Of a stretch of DNA of 10,169 nt, positions 1 through 6,336 are shown piece after piece (the stretch's first letter is position 1; every line of letters begins with the position of its first letter). This DNA comes from an uncultured cyanobacterium (GTDB lineage Bacteria > Cyanobacteriota > Cyanobacteriia > PCC-6307 > Cyanobiaceae). A model generated the notes under the pieces. It did not search any database. It saw only the letters and a list, made by a program, of their open reading frames with translations, and had not been told where the DNA came from. The position numbers and the translations under genes were made by a program. Where the stretch lies: contig CAIOXF010000266.1 of assembly GCA_903862155.1 (NCBI GenBank), forward strand, positions 1 through 10,169. Reading direction: 5' to 3'.

Positions 1-1
1 C

Positions 2-193
2 AACCCTGAGCTGATCGCCGCCTTGGTGCGTGCCTCCCATGCCTTCGACGGCACCGGCGCCGATCCGGAGCGCAACTGCTGGCTCGCGGTGCACCAGCAT
101 CACCACGGTGTGCTGCCCTCGGAATACGACATCCGGGAAATTGACGAGGAGCTCTACCTGGCCGTACTGGCCGCTCGCCGCAGCGAGGGCTGA
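2..193 (+). CDS. Unrecognised protein, C-terminal 63 residues only
   Basis: An open frame enters from the left edge and ends at a TGA at 191-193, giving 63 residues with no start in the window. The codons are mostly G/C-ending, like the confident genes here, which supports real coding. The visible part is acidic and mostly helical in character, with a WLAVHQHHHG stretch containing four histidines, then LPSEYDIREIDEELYLAVLAARR near the end in two adjoining parts (an acidic patch, then an amphipathic C-terminal helix). I do not recognise the family and assign no function; the His cluster might suggest metal binding but that is a guess. It is convergent with petJ, so it is not part of the minus-strand gene run. 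Confidence 0.6.
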   Translation, partial: NPELIAALVRASHAFDGTGADPERNCWLAVHQHHHGVLPSEYDIREIDEELYLAVLAARRSEG

Positions 194-281
194 GGCCCGC
201 TGAGGCTAGATCAGCATACGGTTCCTATCGCAGGCCCTGCCCCATGGTGAGCGGGCGAATGGCTGCGATCTTGCTCGCTTG

Positions 282-328
282 AAAAAAACGCACGGCCCCG
301 GCCTCGTTGCTGATGGCCTTTGCGTTTT
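282..328 (-). terminator. Terminator-like hairpin with T7 tail on the minus strand
   Basis: Block 285-292 (AAAACGCA) pairs perfectly with 321-328 (TGCGTTTT), and just inside them GGCC at 294-297 pairs with GGCC at 315-318, leaving a 17-base loop and a small asymmetric internal loop. The left flank carries seven A residues (282-288), so on the minus strand the stem ends in a run of seven T. On the plus strand the descending arm ends in only four T. It could stop transcription from both sides, closing the plus-strand fragment and any minus-strand transcript, but the longer tail favours minus-strand use. Because petJ already has its own terminator at 500-526, this raises the question of what minus-strand transcript it ends. 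Confidence 0.5.
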
Positions 329-499
329 GCCGTGACTGGCTGGTTGGTATCGGGTGTGATGCCGTCACCAAGGCCAGATGGGGGAGTTCCGGGCCGTTCA
401 TGGCGTCCGGCGCCTACTGAGGGGATGGTTCCACCATGACGCGGCCGTGGAATCCCAGCCATCACCTTCATCGAAGGTTCCGGAAGATTTACGGCCATG

Positions 500-526
500 A
501 AAAAAAGCCCCGACCGAAGTCGGGGC
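500..526 (-). terminator. Intrinsic terminator of petJ (UUCG tetraloop)
   Basis: Read on the minus strand, an 8-bp perfect stem GCCCCGAC/GTCGGGGC encloses a TTCG loop closed by a C-G pair, the exceptionally stable UUCG tetraloop class, and is followed at once by seven T residues (plus-strand A run 500-506). It lies 39 bases beyond the petJ stop codon and is oriented to end petJ transcription. This is a textbook rho-independent terminator. Confidence 0.93.
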
Positions 527-565
527 CGAGAGTGATTCGGGCTCGCTTGAGCCCGGGGTTGGGGA

Positions 566-907
566 TCAGGCCCAGCCCTTCTGGCTCATGTCCTCCACGT
601 AGGCAGCCACGTCGGCGATGTCGCCTTCGCTGAGCTTGCCGCCGAAGGCGGGCATGGCGTTTTTGCCGTTGGTGACTTGGTAGGCGATGGCAGCTTCATG
701 CCCGCTGCTGTAGTTGGCCAGGTAGGCCTCGAGGGCGTCCTTCTTGAGGGTGCGCTCCGCATTCACCACGTTGCCGCCGCCCATGTGGCAAGCAGCGCAG
801 TTGGCGGAGAAGATCTGGCCACCGTGGGCCACGTCGGCAGCGAAGCTCGGAGCAGCACCCAGCACGAGCGCCAGGCAGAGGGCAACGAGGGAAAGAAGAC
901 GGCGCAT
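566..907 (-). CDS. petJ: Cytochrome c6 precursor (cytochrome c553)
   Basis: Soluble class I c-type cytochrome of the thylakoid lumen that carries electrons from cytochrome b6f to photosystem I, in place of plastocyanin, and to the respiratory terminal oxidase. The 113-residue product has a signal peptide (Arg-Arg start, hydrophobic core about 4-19, likely cleavage after Ala23), giving a mature chain of about 90 residues, normal for the family. The heme-binding CAACH motif is at 37-41, the axial Met is M85 in NAMPAF, and the Q77 of YQVTNGK is the Gln conserved in true c6 rather than the c6A class. The ATG at 905-907 is chosen because it directly precedes the signal peptide; an in-frame start 11 codons upstream would spoil it. 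It is 113 bases from the next gene upstream and has its own strong terminator, so probably is transcribed alone. In many cyanobacteria petJ is copper-repressed; I see no identifiable operator here. Confidence 0.96.
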   Translation of the reverse strand: MRRLLSLVALCLALVLGAAPSFAADVAHGGQIFSANCAACHMGGGNVVNAERTLKKDALEAYLANYSSGHEAAIAYQVTNGKNAMPAFGGKLSEGDIADVAAYVEDMSQKGWA

Positions 908-1020
908 GGAAGGCGCTTCAAAGCAGGTGCAACGCTGCAAAAACTAAGGCGCGGGGCGGCTTGTTGTGATCGCGGCTGCGCAGGTTCGCAACAATTGCCA
1001 CAAAGGCCCGCCAGCCCGGA
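908..1020 (-). promoter_or_regulatory. petJ upstream region with an inverted repeat
   Basis: This gap should hold the petJ promoter and the end of the upstream unit. An inverted repeat pairs 961-969 (TTGTTGTGA) with 987-995 (TCGCAACAA), with one position that is a wobble pair, and a short CGC/GCG stem lies inside. No T-run follows it on the minus strand, so it is not a standard terminator; it could be an operator or an RNA structure at the end of the SDR transcript. A T-rich patch, TTAGTTTTTGC on the minus strand (about 939-949), is the only plausible -10 area, and no good -35 box accompanies it. Promoter assignment is weak. Confidence 0.35.
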
Positions 1021-2025
1021 TCACACCCGGCCGCGGTGCGGCAGTCCTGCGTCCTCGAACACGGCCTCCAGGGTGGGGGCATGGCTCACCATCCCGAAGC
1101 GCTCCGGCGGGCTTACGGGGTCGTGCACGAAGTGACGCTGACGGATCGAGAAGCGATCCCAGGCGTTCACCTCGATGCGCAGGAGCTTGATCAGCCCCTC
1201 AATCAGCCAGCCCTGCAGATCAATGCCAAAGGGCGGTCTCCAGGTGCGGCGCCAGCGGCACAGCGACGCCACCGTGTCGTTCACGGTCACCGGGGCCTGG
1301 CCCAACACCAACCGGCGCACCGGCCCCTGGCCGGCTTCGGGGTTGGGGCGATGGGGGTTGCTGGCCAGATGGGCGCACACCCGGGCGATATCCGCGGCGT
1401 GGATGAAGTGGAACGAGGCGTCAGCCCGCAGGAAGCGGGCCAGCCACAGCCAGCGCGTAGCTTCCACGAGCCCTGCCGTGAGGTAGCTGGTGGGGAAGGG
1501 GCCACTGCCATCCACCCTCCCGCCGAACACCAGGGTGGGAAACACGGCCACGATTCGTGCTGCCAGTGGGTGGGCCTCCAGTTGCTGGAGGCAGAGGGCC
1601 TTGGTTTGGATGTACTCGGTGCCGAACTCCGCGGCCTCCGGCAACAGTTCCAGATTGCGGTTGAGGATCGAAGCCGTGGAGAAGTAGATCACCTGCTCAA
1701 GTACCGCCGGATTGGTGGCGGCGAGCATCTCCTTCACGGCCACCACGTTCACCTGGTGGGCCCGTTCCGGATCCCCCCAGGCAGTGGCGGTGTGAATGAT
1801 CCGGGTGGCGCTGGCAATGACAGCCCGGTGGGGCTCCACATCGCGCAGATCCCCCACCAAGAGGTCAATGCGCGGATCGTTGGCCGGAACGGCTTTCAGT
1901 TTGCTTGGATCCCGCAGCCATAGCAGCAGCTGGGCATCGGTTTCCCGATACAGCAGCTGGGCGATGTGCTGGCCAACGCAACCGCTGGCGCCGGTGATCA
2001 GGATCCGGGCAGGGGAAGCGCTCAA
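1021..2025 (-). CDS. Extended SDR family NAD(P)-dependent epimerase/reductase
   Basis: A 334-residue Rossmann-fold protein of the extended short-chain dehydrogenase/reductase superfamily. The nucleotide-binding TGASGCVG motif is at 11-18, GDLRD at 58-62 marks the usual Asp-containing strand end, FSTAS at 115-119 supplies the active-site Ser/Thr region, and the catalytic pair is Y138 and K142 in YIQTK. A VFPTLVFGG segment at 160-168 is the usual substrate-side loop. The C-terminal third (from about 235) is divergent, with a Trp-rich, basic helix-like region that may be substrate- or membrane-facing. Members act on nucleotide sugars, sterols, flavonoids or pigment precursors; the substrate cannot be read from the sequence. 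The start is a TTG at 2023-2025 that overlaps the hemE stop in the sequence TTGA, and there is no nearby ATG and no clear Shine-Dalgarno, so translation is probably coupled to hemE. A role beside tetrapyrrole synthesis is suggested only by this location. Confidence 0.9.
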   Translation of the reverse strand: MSASPARILITGASGCVGQHIAQLLYRETDAQLLLWLRDPSKLKAVPANDPRIDLLVGDLRDVEPHRAVIASATRIIHTATAWGDPERAHQVNVVAVKEMLAATNPAVLEQVIYFSTASILNRNLELLPEAAEFGTEYIQTKALCLQQLEAHPLAARIVAVFPTLVFGGRVDGSGPFPTSYLTAGLVEATRWLWLARFLRADASFHFIHAADIARVCAHLASNPHRPNPEAGQGPVRRLVLGQAPVTVNDTVASLCRWRRTWRPPFGIDLQGWLIEGLIKLLRIEVNAWDRFSIRQRHFVHDPVSPPERFGMVSHAPTLEAVFEDAGLPHRGRV

Positions 2026-3080
2026 GCGGCAGCCCCGATCCGGTCCATCACGCTCTTGCCGGCCTCGAAGAAGAACGCGCCGTTCTCCTCCGGGGTGCCA
2101 GGAAGGATGCCGTGGCCGAGGTTGAGGATGTGCTTTCGGCCGCTGGCCTTGCGCACGGTGTCGTCGATGCGGGCTTGAATCGCCTCCTTGCTGCCGAACA
2201 GCAGGCCGGGATCCACGTTGCCCTGCACGCCCACATGGCCGGGCAGGCGGGCCAGGCCTTCGGCCATGTCCACGGTCCAGTCCAGCGACACGATGTCGAC
2301 GCCGGTGTTGGCCATCCGCTCGATCACGCCGGCGCTGCCAGAGATGTAGAGGATGAACGGGGTGTCGGGGTGGGTCTGCTTGACCAAATCCACCACCTTC
2401 TTCTGATACGGAGCGGCGAAGGTGTCGTAGTCGATCGGGCTGAGCTGGCCGGCCCAGGAATCGAACATCTGCACCACCTGGGCGCCGGAATCGATCTGGT
2501 AGCGCAGGTAGGCGGCGATCGACTCGGCGAAGTGATCGAGCAGCTTGTGCAGCAGTTCGGGTTCGCGGAAGGCCATCGCCTTGATCACCGCGTAGTTCTT
2601 GCTGCTCTTGCCCTCCACCACGTAGGCGGCCAGGGTCCAGGGGGCACCGACAAATCCCAGCACGGCGGCTTCGTTGCCCACGGCCTGGCGAAGGCGGGTG
2701 AGCACCTCCCCCACAAACGGCATGCTTTCGGCCGGGTTGAGCGGGCGCAGGGCCTCGACCTGGGCCAGGTTGCGGATGGGGTCTTGGATCAGGGGGCCCT
2801 TGCTCTCGACGATGTCGAAGTCGATGCCCATGCCGGGCAGCGGCGTGAGGATGTCGGAGAAGAGGATCACGCCATCGGGCTTGAAGGCCTCGAATGGCTG
2901 CATCGAGATCTCAAAGGAGAGATCGGGAATTTCCGAGCGCTCGCGGAAGCCGGGGTGTTTGTCGCGCAGGTCGCGATACACCTTCATGTAGCGGCCGGCC
3001 TGGCGCATCATCCACACGGGGGGGCGCTCCACCTGCTCACCTCGGGCAGCGCGCAGCAGCAGGGGGGCGGATCCGGTCAT
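2022..3080 (-). CDS. hemE: Uroporphyrinogen decarboxylase
   Basis: Cytosolic enzyme that removes four acetate carboxyls from uroporphyrinogen III to give coproporphyrinogen III, the last step shared by heme, chlorophyll and bilin synthesis. The product is 352 residues, typical for the family. Diagnostic features: PVWMMRQAGRYM at 21-32 with substrate-binding R26 and R30; D76 in FSDI, the key catalytic/pyrrole-binding Asp; Y153 in AAYVVEG; S208 in MFDSW; and H323 in NLGHGI near the C terminus. These match the positions established in human and plant UROD. A longer open frame continues upstream into the glgB gap, but the extra residues are low-complexity and precede the conserved MTGSAPLLLRA start, so the ATG at 3078-3080 is chosen. 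It lies 71 bases downstream of glgB, with a hairpin between them, and its stop overlaps the SDR start. Confidence 0.98.
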   Translation of the reverse strand: MTGSAPLLLRAARGEQVERPPVWMMRQAGRYMKVYRDLRDKHPGFRERSEIPDLSFEISMQPFEAFKPDGVILFSDILTPLPGMGIDFDIVESKGPLIQDPIRNLAQVEALRPLNPAESMPFVGEVLTRLRQAVGNEAAVLGFVGAPWTLAAYVVEGKSSKNYAVIKAMAFREPELLHKLLDHFAESIAAYLRYQIDSGAQVVQMFDSWAGQLSPIDYDTFAAPYQKKVVDLVKQTHPDTPFILYISGSAGVIERMANTGVDIVSLDWTVDMAEGLARLPGHVGVQGNVDPGLLFGSKEAIQARIDDTVRKASGRKHILNLGHGILPGTPEENGAFFFEAGKSVMDRIGAAA

Positions 3081-3151
3081 GGAGGAAGGCAGGGCCGGCT
3101 GGAACCTACAAGAACGAAGCCCCGGTTCCGGGGCCTTCGTCACAGAGGGGA
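3081..3151 (-). terminator. Hairpin between glgB and hemE (weak or partial terminator)
   Basis: Within this gap, ACGAAG at 3114-3119 pairs with CTTCGT at 3135-3140, and CCCC at 3120-3123 pairs with GGGG at 3130-3133, leaving a single bulged C and a six-base loop. On the minus strand the stem is followed by TCTTGTAGG, a poor T-tail. It could give partial termination or protect the glgB message end, allowing different glgB and hemE levels from one transcript. The remainder of the gap could hold a hemE promoter, but I see no clear -35/-10 pair. Confidence 0.45.
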
Positions 3152-5467
3152 TCACACCGGCAGTTCGGCTGTTTCCCCTCCCTCCAGGCGGCTCACCTGG
3201 CTGCGTTTCTCGTCGCGGCGCAGCACCAGGACGGTGAGGGGCGGCAGGCAGAGATCCAGGGAGTTGTCGTAGCCGTGGATGCCCCACGCATCGGTGTATT
3301 TGCCGCCGAGATTGCCGAGGTTGCTGCCGCCGTAGCGGGCCGCGTCGGTGTTGAACACCTCCTCATAGAAGCCGTCGAGCGGCACGCCCACCCGGTAGTG
3401 CGAATGGCTCTGGGGGGTGAAGTTGGCCACCACCACCAGCCAGCGGCCGGTGAGGCTCTCGCGCCGCATGAAGCTGATCACCGAGTGGCGGTTGTCGTTG
3501 CAGTCGATCCACTGGAAGCCGAACTGGTCAAAGTCTTCACGCCAGAGCGCCGGCTCGCTCTTGTAGAAGGTATTGAGGTCGTCCACCAGGCGCTGCAGAC
3601 CCCGGTGAGGCTCGTACTGGAGCAGATCCCACTGCAGGTCGCCCCACACGTTCCATTCGGCGCGCTGGCCGAACTCCATCCCCATGAAGATGGTCTTCTT
3701 GCCGGGGTGGGTCCACATGTAGGCCAGCAGCGCCCGCACGTTGGCGAACTTCTGCCAGTCATCACCAGGCATCTTGTGCAGCAGGTTGCTCTTGCCGTGC
3801 ACCACTTCGTCGTGGCTGAGGGCGAGCATGAAGTTCTCGGTGTAGGCGTACCAGATCGAGAACGTCACGTTGTTCTGGTGGAACTGGCGGAACCACGGAT
3901 CCAGCTCGAAGTAATCGAGCATGTCGTGCATCCAGCCCATGTTCCATTTGAGGTTGAAGCCCAGGCCACCGTTGTCGGTGGGCTGGGTCACCATCGGCCA
4001 GGTGGTGGATTCCTCGGCGATCGAGAGGGCGCCGGGGAAGTGCTGGAACAGCACGTGGTTGGCCTGCTGCAGAAACCGCACCGCCTCGGTGTTCTCGCGG
4101 CCGCCGTGTTCATTCGGGATCCACTCCCCATCGGGCCGCAGGTAATCGCGGTAGAGCATGGAGGCCACCGCATCGACGCGGATCCCGTCAATGTGGAACT
4201 GCTCGAACCAATACACCAGGTTCGCCACCAGGAAGTTGCGAACCTCGTTGCGGCTGTAGTTGAAGATCAGCGTGCCCCACTCCTTGTGCTCGCCAATGCG
4301 GGGGTCGGCGTGCTCGTAGAGGTGGGCGCCGTCAAAGAAGGCCAGGCCGTGGGCGTCCTTGGGGAAGTGGCCCGGTACCCAGTCGAGAATCACGCCGATG
4401 CCTTCGGCGTGGCAGCGATCCACGAAGGCGCGGAATTCATCCGGGCTGCCGAAGCGGCTGGTGGGGGCATACCAGCCCGTTACCTGATAGCCCCAGGAGC
4501 CATCGAACGGATGCTCGGAGATCGGCATCAGTTCGATGTGGGTGAAGCCCCGGGCCTTCACATAGGGGATCACCCGATCGGCTAGCTCGGCGTAGGTGAG
4601 CAGGCGGGCACCGGGTTTGAGATCGGCGGCGGGAACAGGCGGTCGCGCTGTGCCGTCGGGTTCGATGAAGGGCTGGTCGGCACTGGCATGCATCCAGCTG
4701 CCCAGGTGCATCTCGTACACCGCGATCGGCTGGTCGAGCGGATTGCAGGAGTCGCGCTCCTGCATCCAGGCACCATCGGTCCACTGGTACTGGCCCAGGG
4801 GCTCCACCACCGAGCCGTTGGCGGGCCGCACCTCGTGGCGGAAGCCGTAGGGATCGGCCTTCTGATAACAGTGGCCAGCTTGGGTGCGGATCTCGTACTT
4901 GTAGATCTCGCCGGCCTTGAGGCCAGGGATGAACAGTTCCCAGCAACCGCCCACACGGTTCTGCATGGGGTGATGGCGTCCGTCCCAGCCGTTGAAGTTG
5001 CCGAGAATCGACACACTGCGGGCATTCGGTGCCCACAGGCAGAACATCACCCCCTCCACCCCATCGCGGCGCACCAGATGGGCACCCATCCGCTGCCAGA
5101 TGTGGTGATGGTTGCCTTCGGCGAAGAGATGGCGATCCATCTCCCCCATCCAGTCGTCGCGGAACGCCCAGGGGTCGTGGGCCTCATGTTCGATGCCCCC
5201 CCGCAACACCCGAACCCTGTAGCCATTGCCGGGATTGCTGTCGACTTCGGTTTCGAAGATCCAGGGGTGGTGCGGGTTGCCCAGCAGCATCGGCGCTTGG
5301 CCTGGCAACAGCAGCTCCACCCGTTCGGCCTCGGGCATCCACACCCGCACGGCCCAATGGCCGTTGCCCAGCGGTTGGGGCCCCAGCACCGCGAAGGGAT
5401 GATCGTGGCGGCACTCCGCCAAACGCTGACCGTCCTCCACCATCCAGTCGAGGCTGATCGGGGCCAT
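3152..5467 (-). CDS. glgB: 1,4-alpha-glucan branching enzyme, GH13
   Basis: Glycogen branching enzyme: cuts an alpha-1,4 glucan chain and re-attaches it through an alpha-1,6 bond, producing branched glycogen, the dark-period carbon reserve. At 771 residues it is of the longer bacterial type, with an N1 domain (about 20-115), a CBM48 domain (about 125-235, including FCLWAPNARSVSILGNFNGW), the GH13 barrel (about 250-640) and an all-beta C-terminal domain with LVVVANFTP at 677-685. The catalytic triad is intact: nucleophile D432 in GIRVDAVAS, acid/base E485 in SIAEEST, and transition-state D553 in LSHDEVVHGK; the spacings of 53 and 121 residues equal those of the E. coli enzyme. The conserved HPFDGSWGYQ stretch is at 319-328. 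The ATG at 5465-5467 gives the standard MAPISLDW start. It sits 61 bases downstream of the DUF3887-like gene and 71 upstream of hemE. No glg synthesis partners are in the window. Confidence 0.98.
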   Translation of the reverse strand: MAPISLDWMVEDGQRLAECRHDHPFAVLGPQPLGNGHWAVRVWMPEAERVELLLPGQAPMLLGNPHHPWIFETEVDSNPGNGYRVRVLRGGIEHEAHDPWAFRDDWMGEMDRHLFAEGNHHHIWQRMGAHLVRRDGVEGVMFCLWAPNARSVSILGNFNGWDGRHHPMQNRVGGCWELFIPGLKAGEIYKYEIRTQAGHCYQKADPYGFRHEVRPANGSVVEPLGQYQWTDGAWMQERDSCNPLDQPIAVYEMHLGSWMHASADQPFIEPDGTARPPVPAADLKPGARLLTYAELADRVIPYVKARGFTHIELMPISEHPFDGSWGYQVTGWYAPTSRFGSPDEFRAFVDRCHAEGIGVILDWVPGHFPKDAHGLAFFDGAHLYEHADPRIGEHKEWGTLIFNYSRNEVRNFLVANLVYWFEQFHIDGIRVDAVASMLYRDYLRPDGEWIPNEHGGRENTEAVRFLQQANHVLFQHFPGALSIAEESTTWPMVTQPTDNGGLGFNLKWNMGWMHDMLDYFELDPWFRQFHQNNVTFSIWYAYTENFMLALSHDEVVHGKSNLLHKMPGDDWQKFANVRALLAYMWTHPGKKTIFMGMEFGQRAEWNVWGDLQWDLLQYEPHRGLQRLVDDLNTFYKSEPALWREDFDQFGFQWIDCNDNRHSVISFMRRESLTGRWLVVVANFTPQSHSHYRVGVPLDGFYEEVFNTDAARYGGSNLGNLGGKYTDAWGIHGYDNSLDLCLPPLTVLVLRRDEKRSQVSRLEGGETAELPV

Positions 5468-5528
5468 GGCAGAGCGTCGGCGTGGCCGCGAGCTTAGGCC
5501 GGTTTTGCAGGGATACCCGGGGTTCCCA
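5468..5528 (-). other. Gap between DUF3887-like gene and glgB
   Basis: This 61-base gap is the second largest within the minus-strand run. It contains an imperfect GC-rich palindrome at 5511-5528 (GGGA and TCCC ends, CCGG centre) with too small a loop to be a good hairpin, and no T-tail. A separate glgB promoter here is possible but I see no convincing -10/-35 pair. Confidence 0.35.
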
Positions 5529-6323
5529 TCACTTTGCTCCGCGGAGCTTTTCGGCTTCGTTGGGGAAGTCGACGTTGAAGATCAGGTTGTTGGCATCGAG
5601 CACCACGAACAGGTTGTCGGTGAGGCGATTGAAGGTGGTGTTCACCAGCACCAGTCGCTGTTCGTCGTTTTGGGCGGCTTCAATCACCCGATTCACTTTC
5701 ACGAAGTTTCCGGTTTCCCGTTGCAGTTCCTGCCAGCGGGCCTGGAGCTCGGCGGCGCTCACCTCGCGCTGCAGCTCGGGGGTGAGGAAACTGCGCGCTG
5801 AGATGTAGTGGCCAGCGCTGAGGGCGCGCACGAACTGCGCGGCCACCTTGGCCGGAGCGGCGTCGGTGCGGTCCACGTAATAGCCGCTGAGCTGACCCTG
5901 GCCGTTCAGCACGATGAACAGGTCTTGCTTGCCGGCAGCGGTGTCGACCGCTGCCTCCACTGTGGTGCTCTGCAGGCCCCGCTGCACGCTCAGCAGCTTC
6001 CAGCTGCGGATGGCAGGGCGCTTGGCCATCGTTTCGGCGATCATCGCCGGGCTGGTGACCTGCTGCAGGTCGGGGGCGAACTGGCTGAAGCGGGTCTGGG
6101 CGTCGCGGCGCTGCTCGGCCTGAAGAATGGCGTTGGCTTTGGCGCGGGCCTGTTCCACCGAGATCCCAGCGTCGCCGCTTGCGCTGCTGGTGGCTGCCGG
6201 TTGGGCCAGGGCAGCTGGGGTTAGAGCGATGGGCCCGCTGCCGGCCATCACCACCAGGGCTGAGGCCAGGGCGGTGGCCAGGCCAGTGGCGGATTTGATG
6301 CCGAAGGAGGCAGCGCGCAGCAT
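5529..6323 (-). CDS. Secreted DUF3887-like protein with internal duplication
   Basis: A 264-residue exported protein of unknown function. Residues 1-40 form a signal peptide with a long hydrophobic core and a probable ALA/Q cleavage near 40; residues 41-55 are a Ser/Ala/Gly linker. The rest reads as two related units. Unit one (about 56-152) is helical at first, then beta-rich, ending KQDLFIVLNGQGQLSGYYVD. Unit two (about 155-253) starts VAAQFVRALSAGHY, has the WQELQRETGNFVKV segment, and ends DNLFVVLDANNLIFNVDF. Unit two resembles DUF3887 domains, found in exported bacterial proteins and often fused to hydrolases. No catalytic residues are evident. It lies 13 bases downstream of the hydrolase gene, so a shared exported function is possible; this is inference. 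The ATG at 6321-6323 is the only start giving an intact signal peptide. Confidence 0.78.
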   Translation of the reverse strand: MLRAASFGIKSATGLATALASALVVMAGSGPIALTPAALAQPAATSSASGDAGISVEQARAKANAILQAEQRRDAQTRFSQFAPDLQQVTSPAMIAETMAKRPAIRSWKLLSVQRGLQSTTVEAAVDTAAGKQDLFIVLNGQGQLSGYYVDRTDAAPAKVAAQFVRALSAGHYISARSFLTPELQREVSAAELQARWQELQRETGNFVKVNRVIEAAQNDEQRLVLVNTTFNRLTDNLFVVLDANNLIFNVDFPNEAEKLRGAK

Positions 6324-6336
6324 CGGGGCGGAGTGG

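Larger units (their letters stand above)
194..565. other. Gene-free convergent interval with several inverted repeats
   Basis: No convincing protein gene lies between the plus-strand fragment and petJ. A 95-codon minus-strand open frame (211-498) is rich in Pro, Gly, Arg and His, has no recognisable motif and is read as chance. What the interval does contain is structure: a 7-bp stem pairing 227-233 with 263-269; a long hairpin at 285-328 beside an A7 run; paired blocks 336-340/373-377 and 344-348/367-371; a stem 427-434/447-454; a perfect 6-bp stem 464-469/473-478; and the petJ terminator at 500-526. GC-rich DNA forms such stems easily, so individual ones carry little weight; the two with T-tails on the minus strand are annotated separately. 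Confidence 0.55.

Noticed and set aside
211..498. 95-codon minus-strand open frame downstream of petJ
   Set aside because: Pro/Gly/Arg/His-rich with no motif, runs straight through the 285-328 hairpin and lacks a ribosome-binding site; better explained as non-coding.
282..526. Known RNA (6S, tmRNA, SRP RNA, RNase P RNA, tRNA or a common riboswitch) in the gap beside petJ
   Set aside because: None of the hallmark conserved motifs (tag-peptide codons, SRP GGAAGGAAGC-type loop, T-loop GTTCGAATC-type box, cobalamin or TPP boxes) is visible on either strand.
3081..3287. N-terminal extension of hemE into the glgB gap and gene
   Set aside because: The extra residues are low-complexity and overlap the glgB end and a hairpin; the ATG at 3078-3080 yields the normal 352-residue enzyme.
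2894..4585. 563-codon plus-strand open frame opposite glgB and hemE
   Set aside because: It is antisense to two unmistakable enzymes, has a His/Val/Gly/Ala-heavy composition with no domain, and long antisense frames are expected opposite GC-rich genes with G/C-ending codons.
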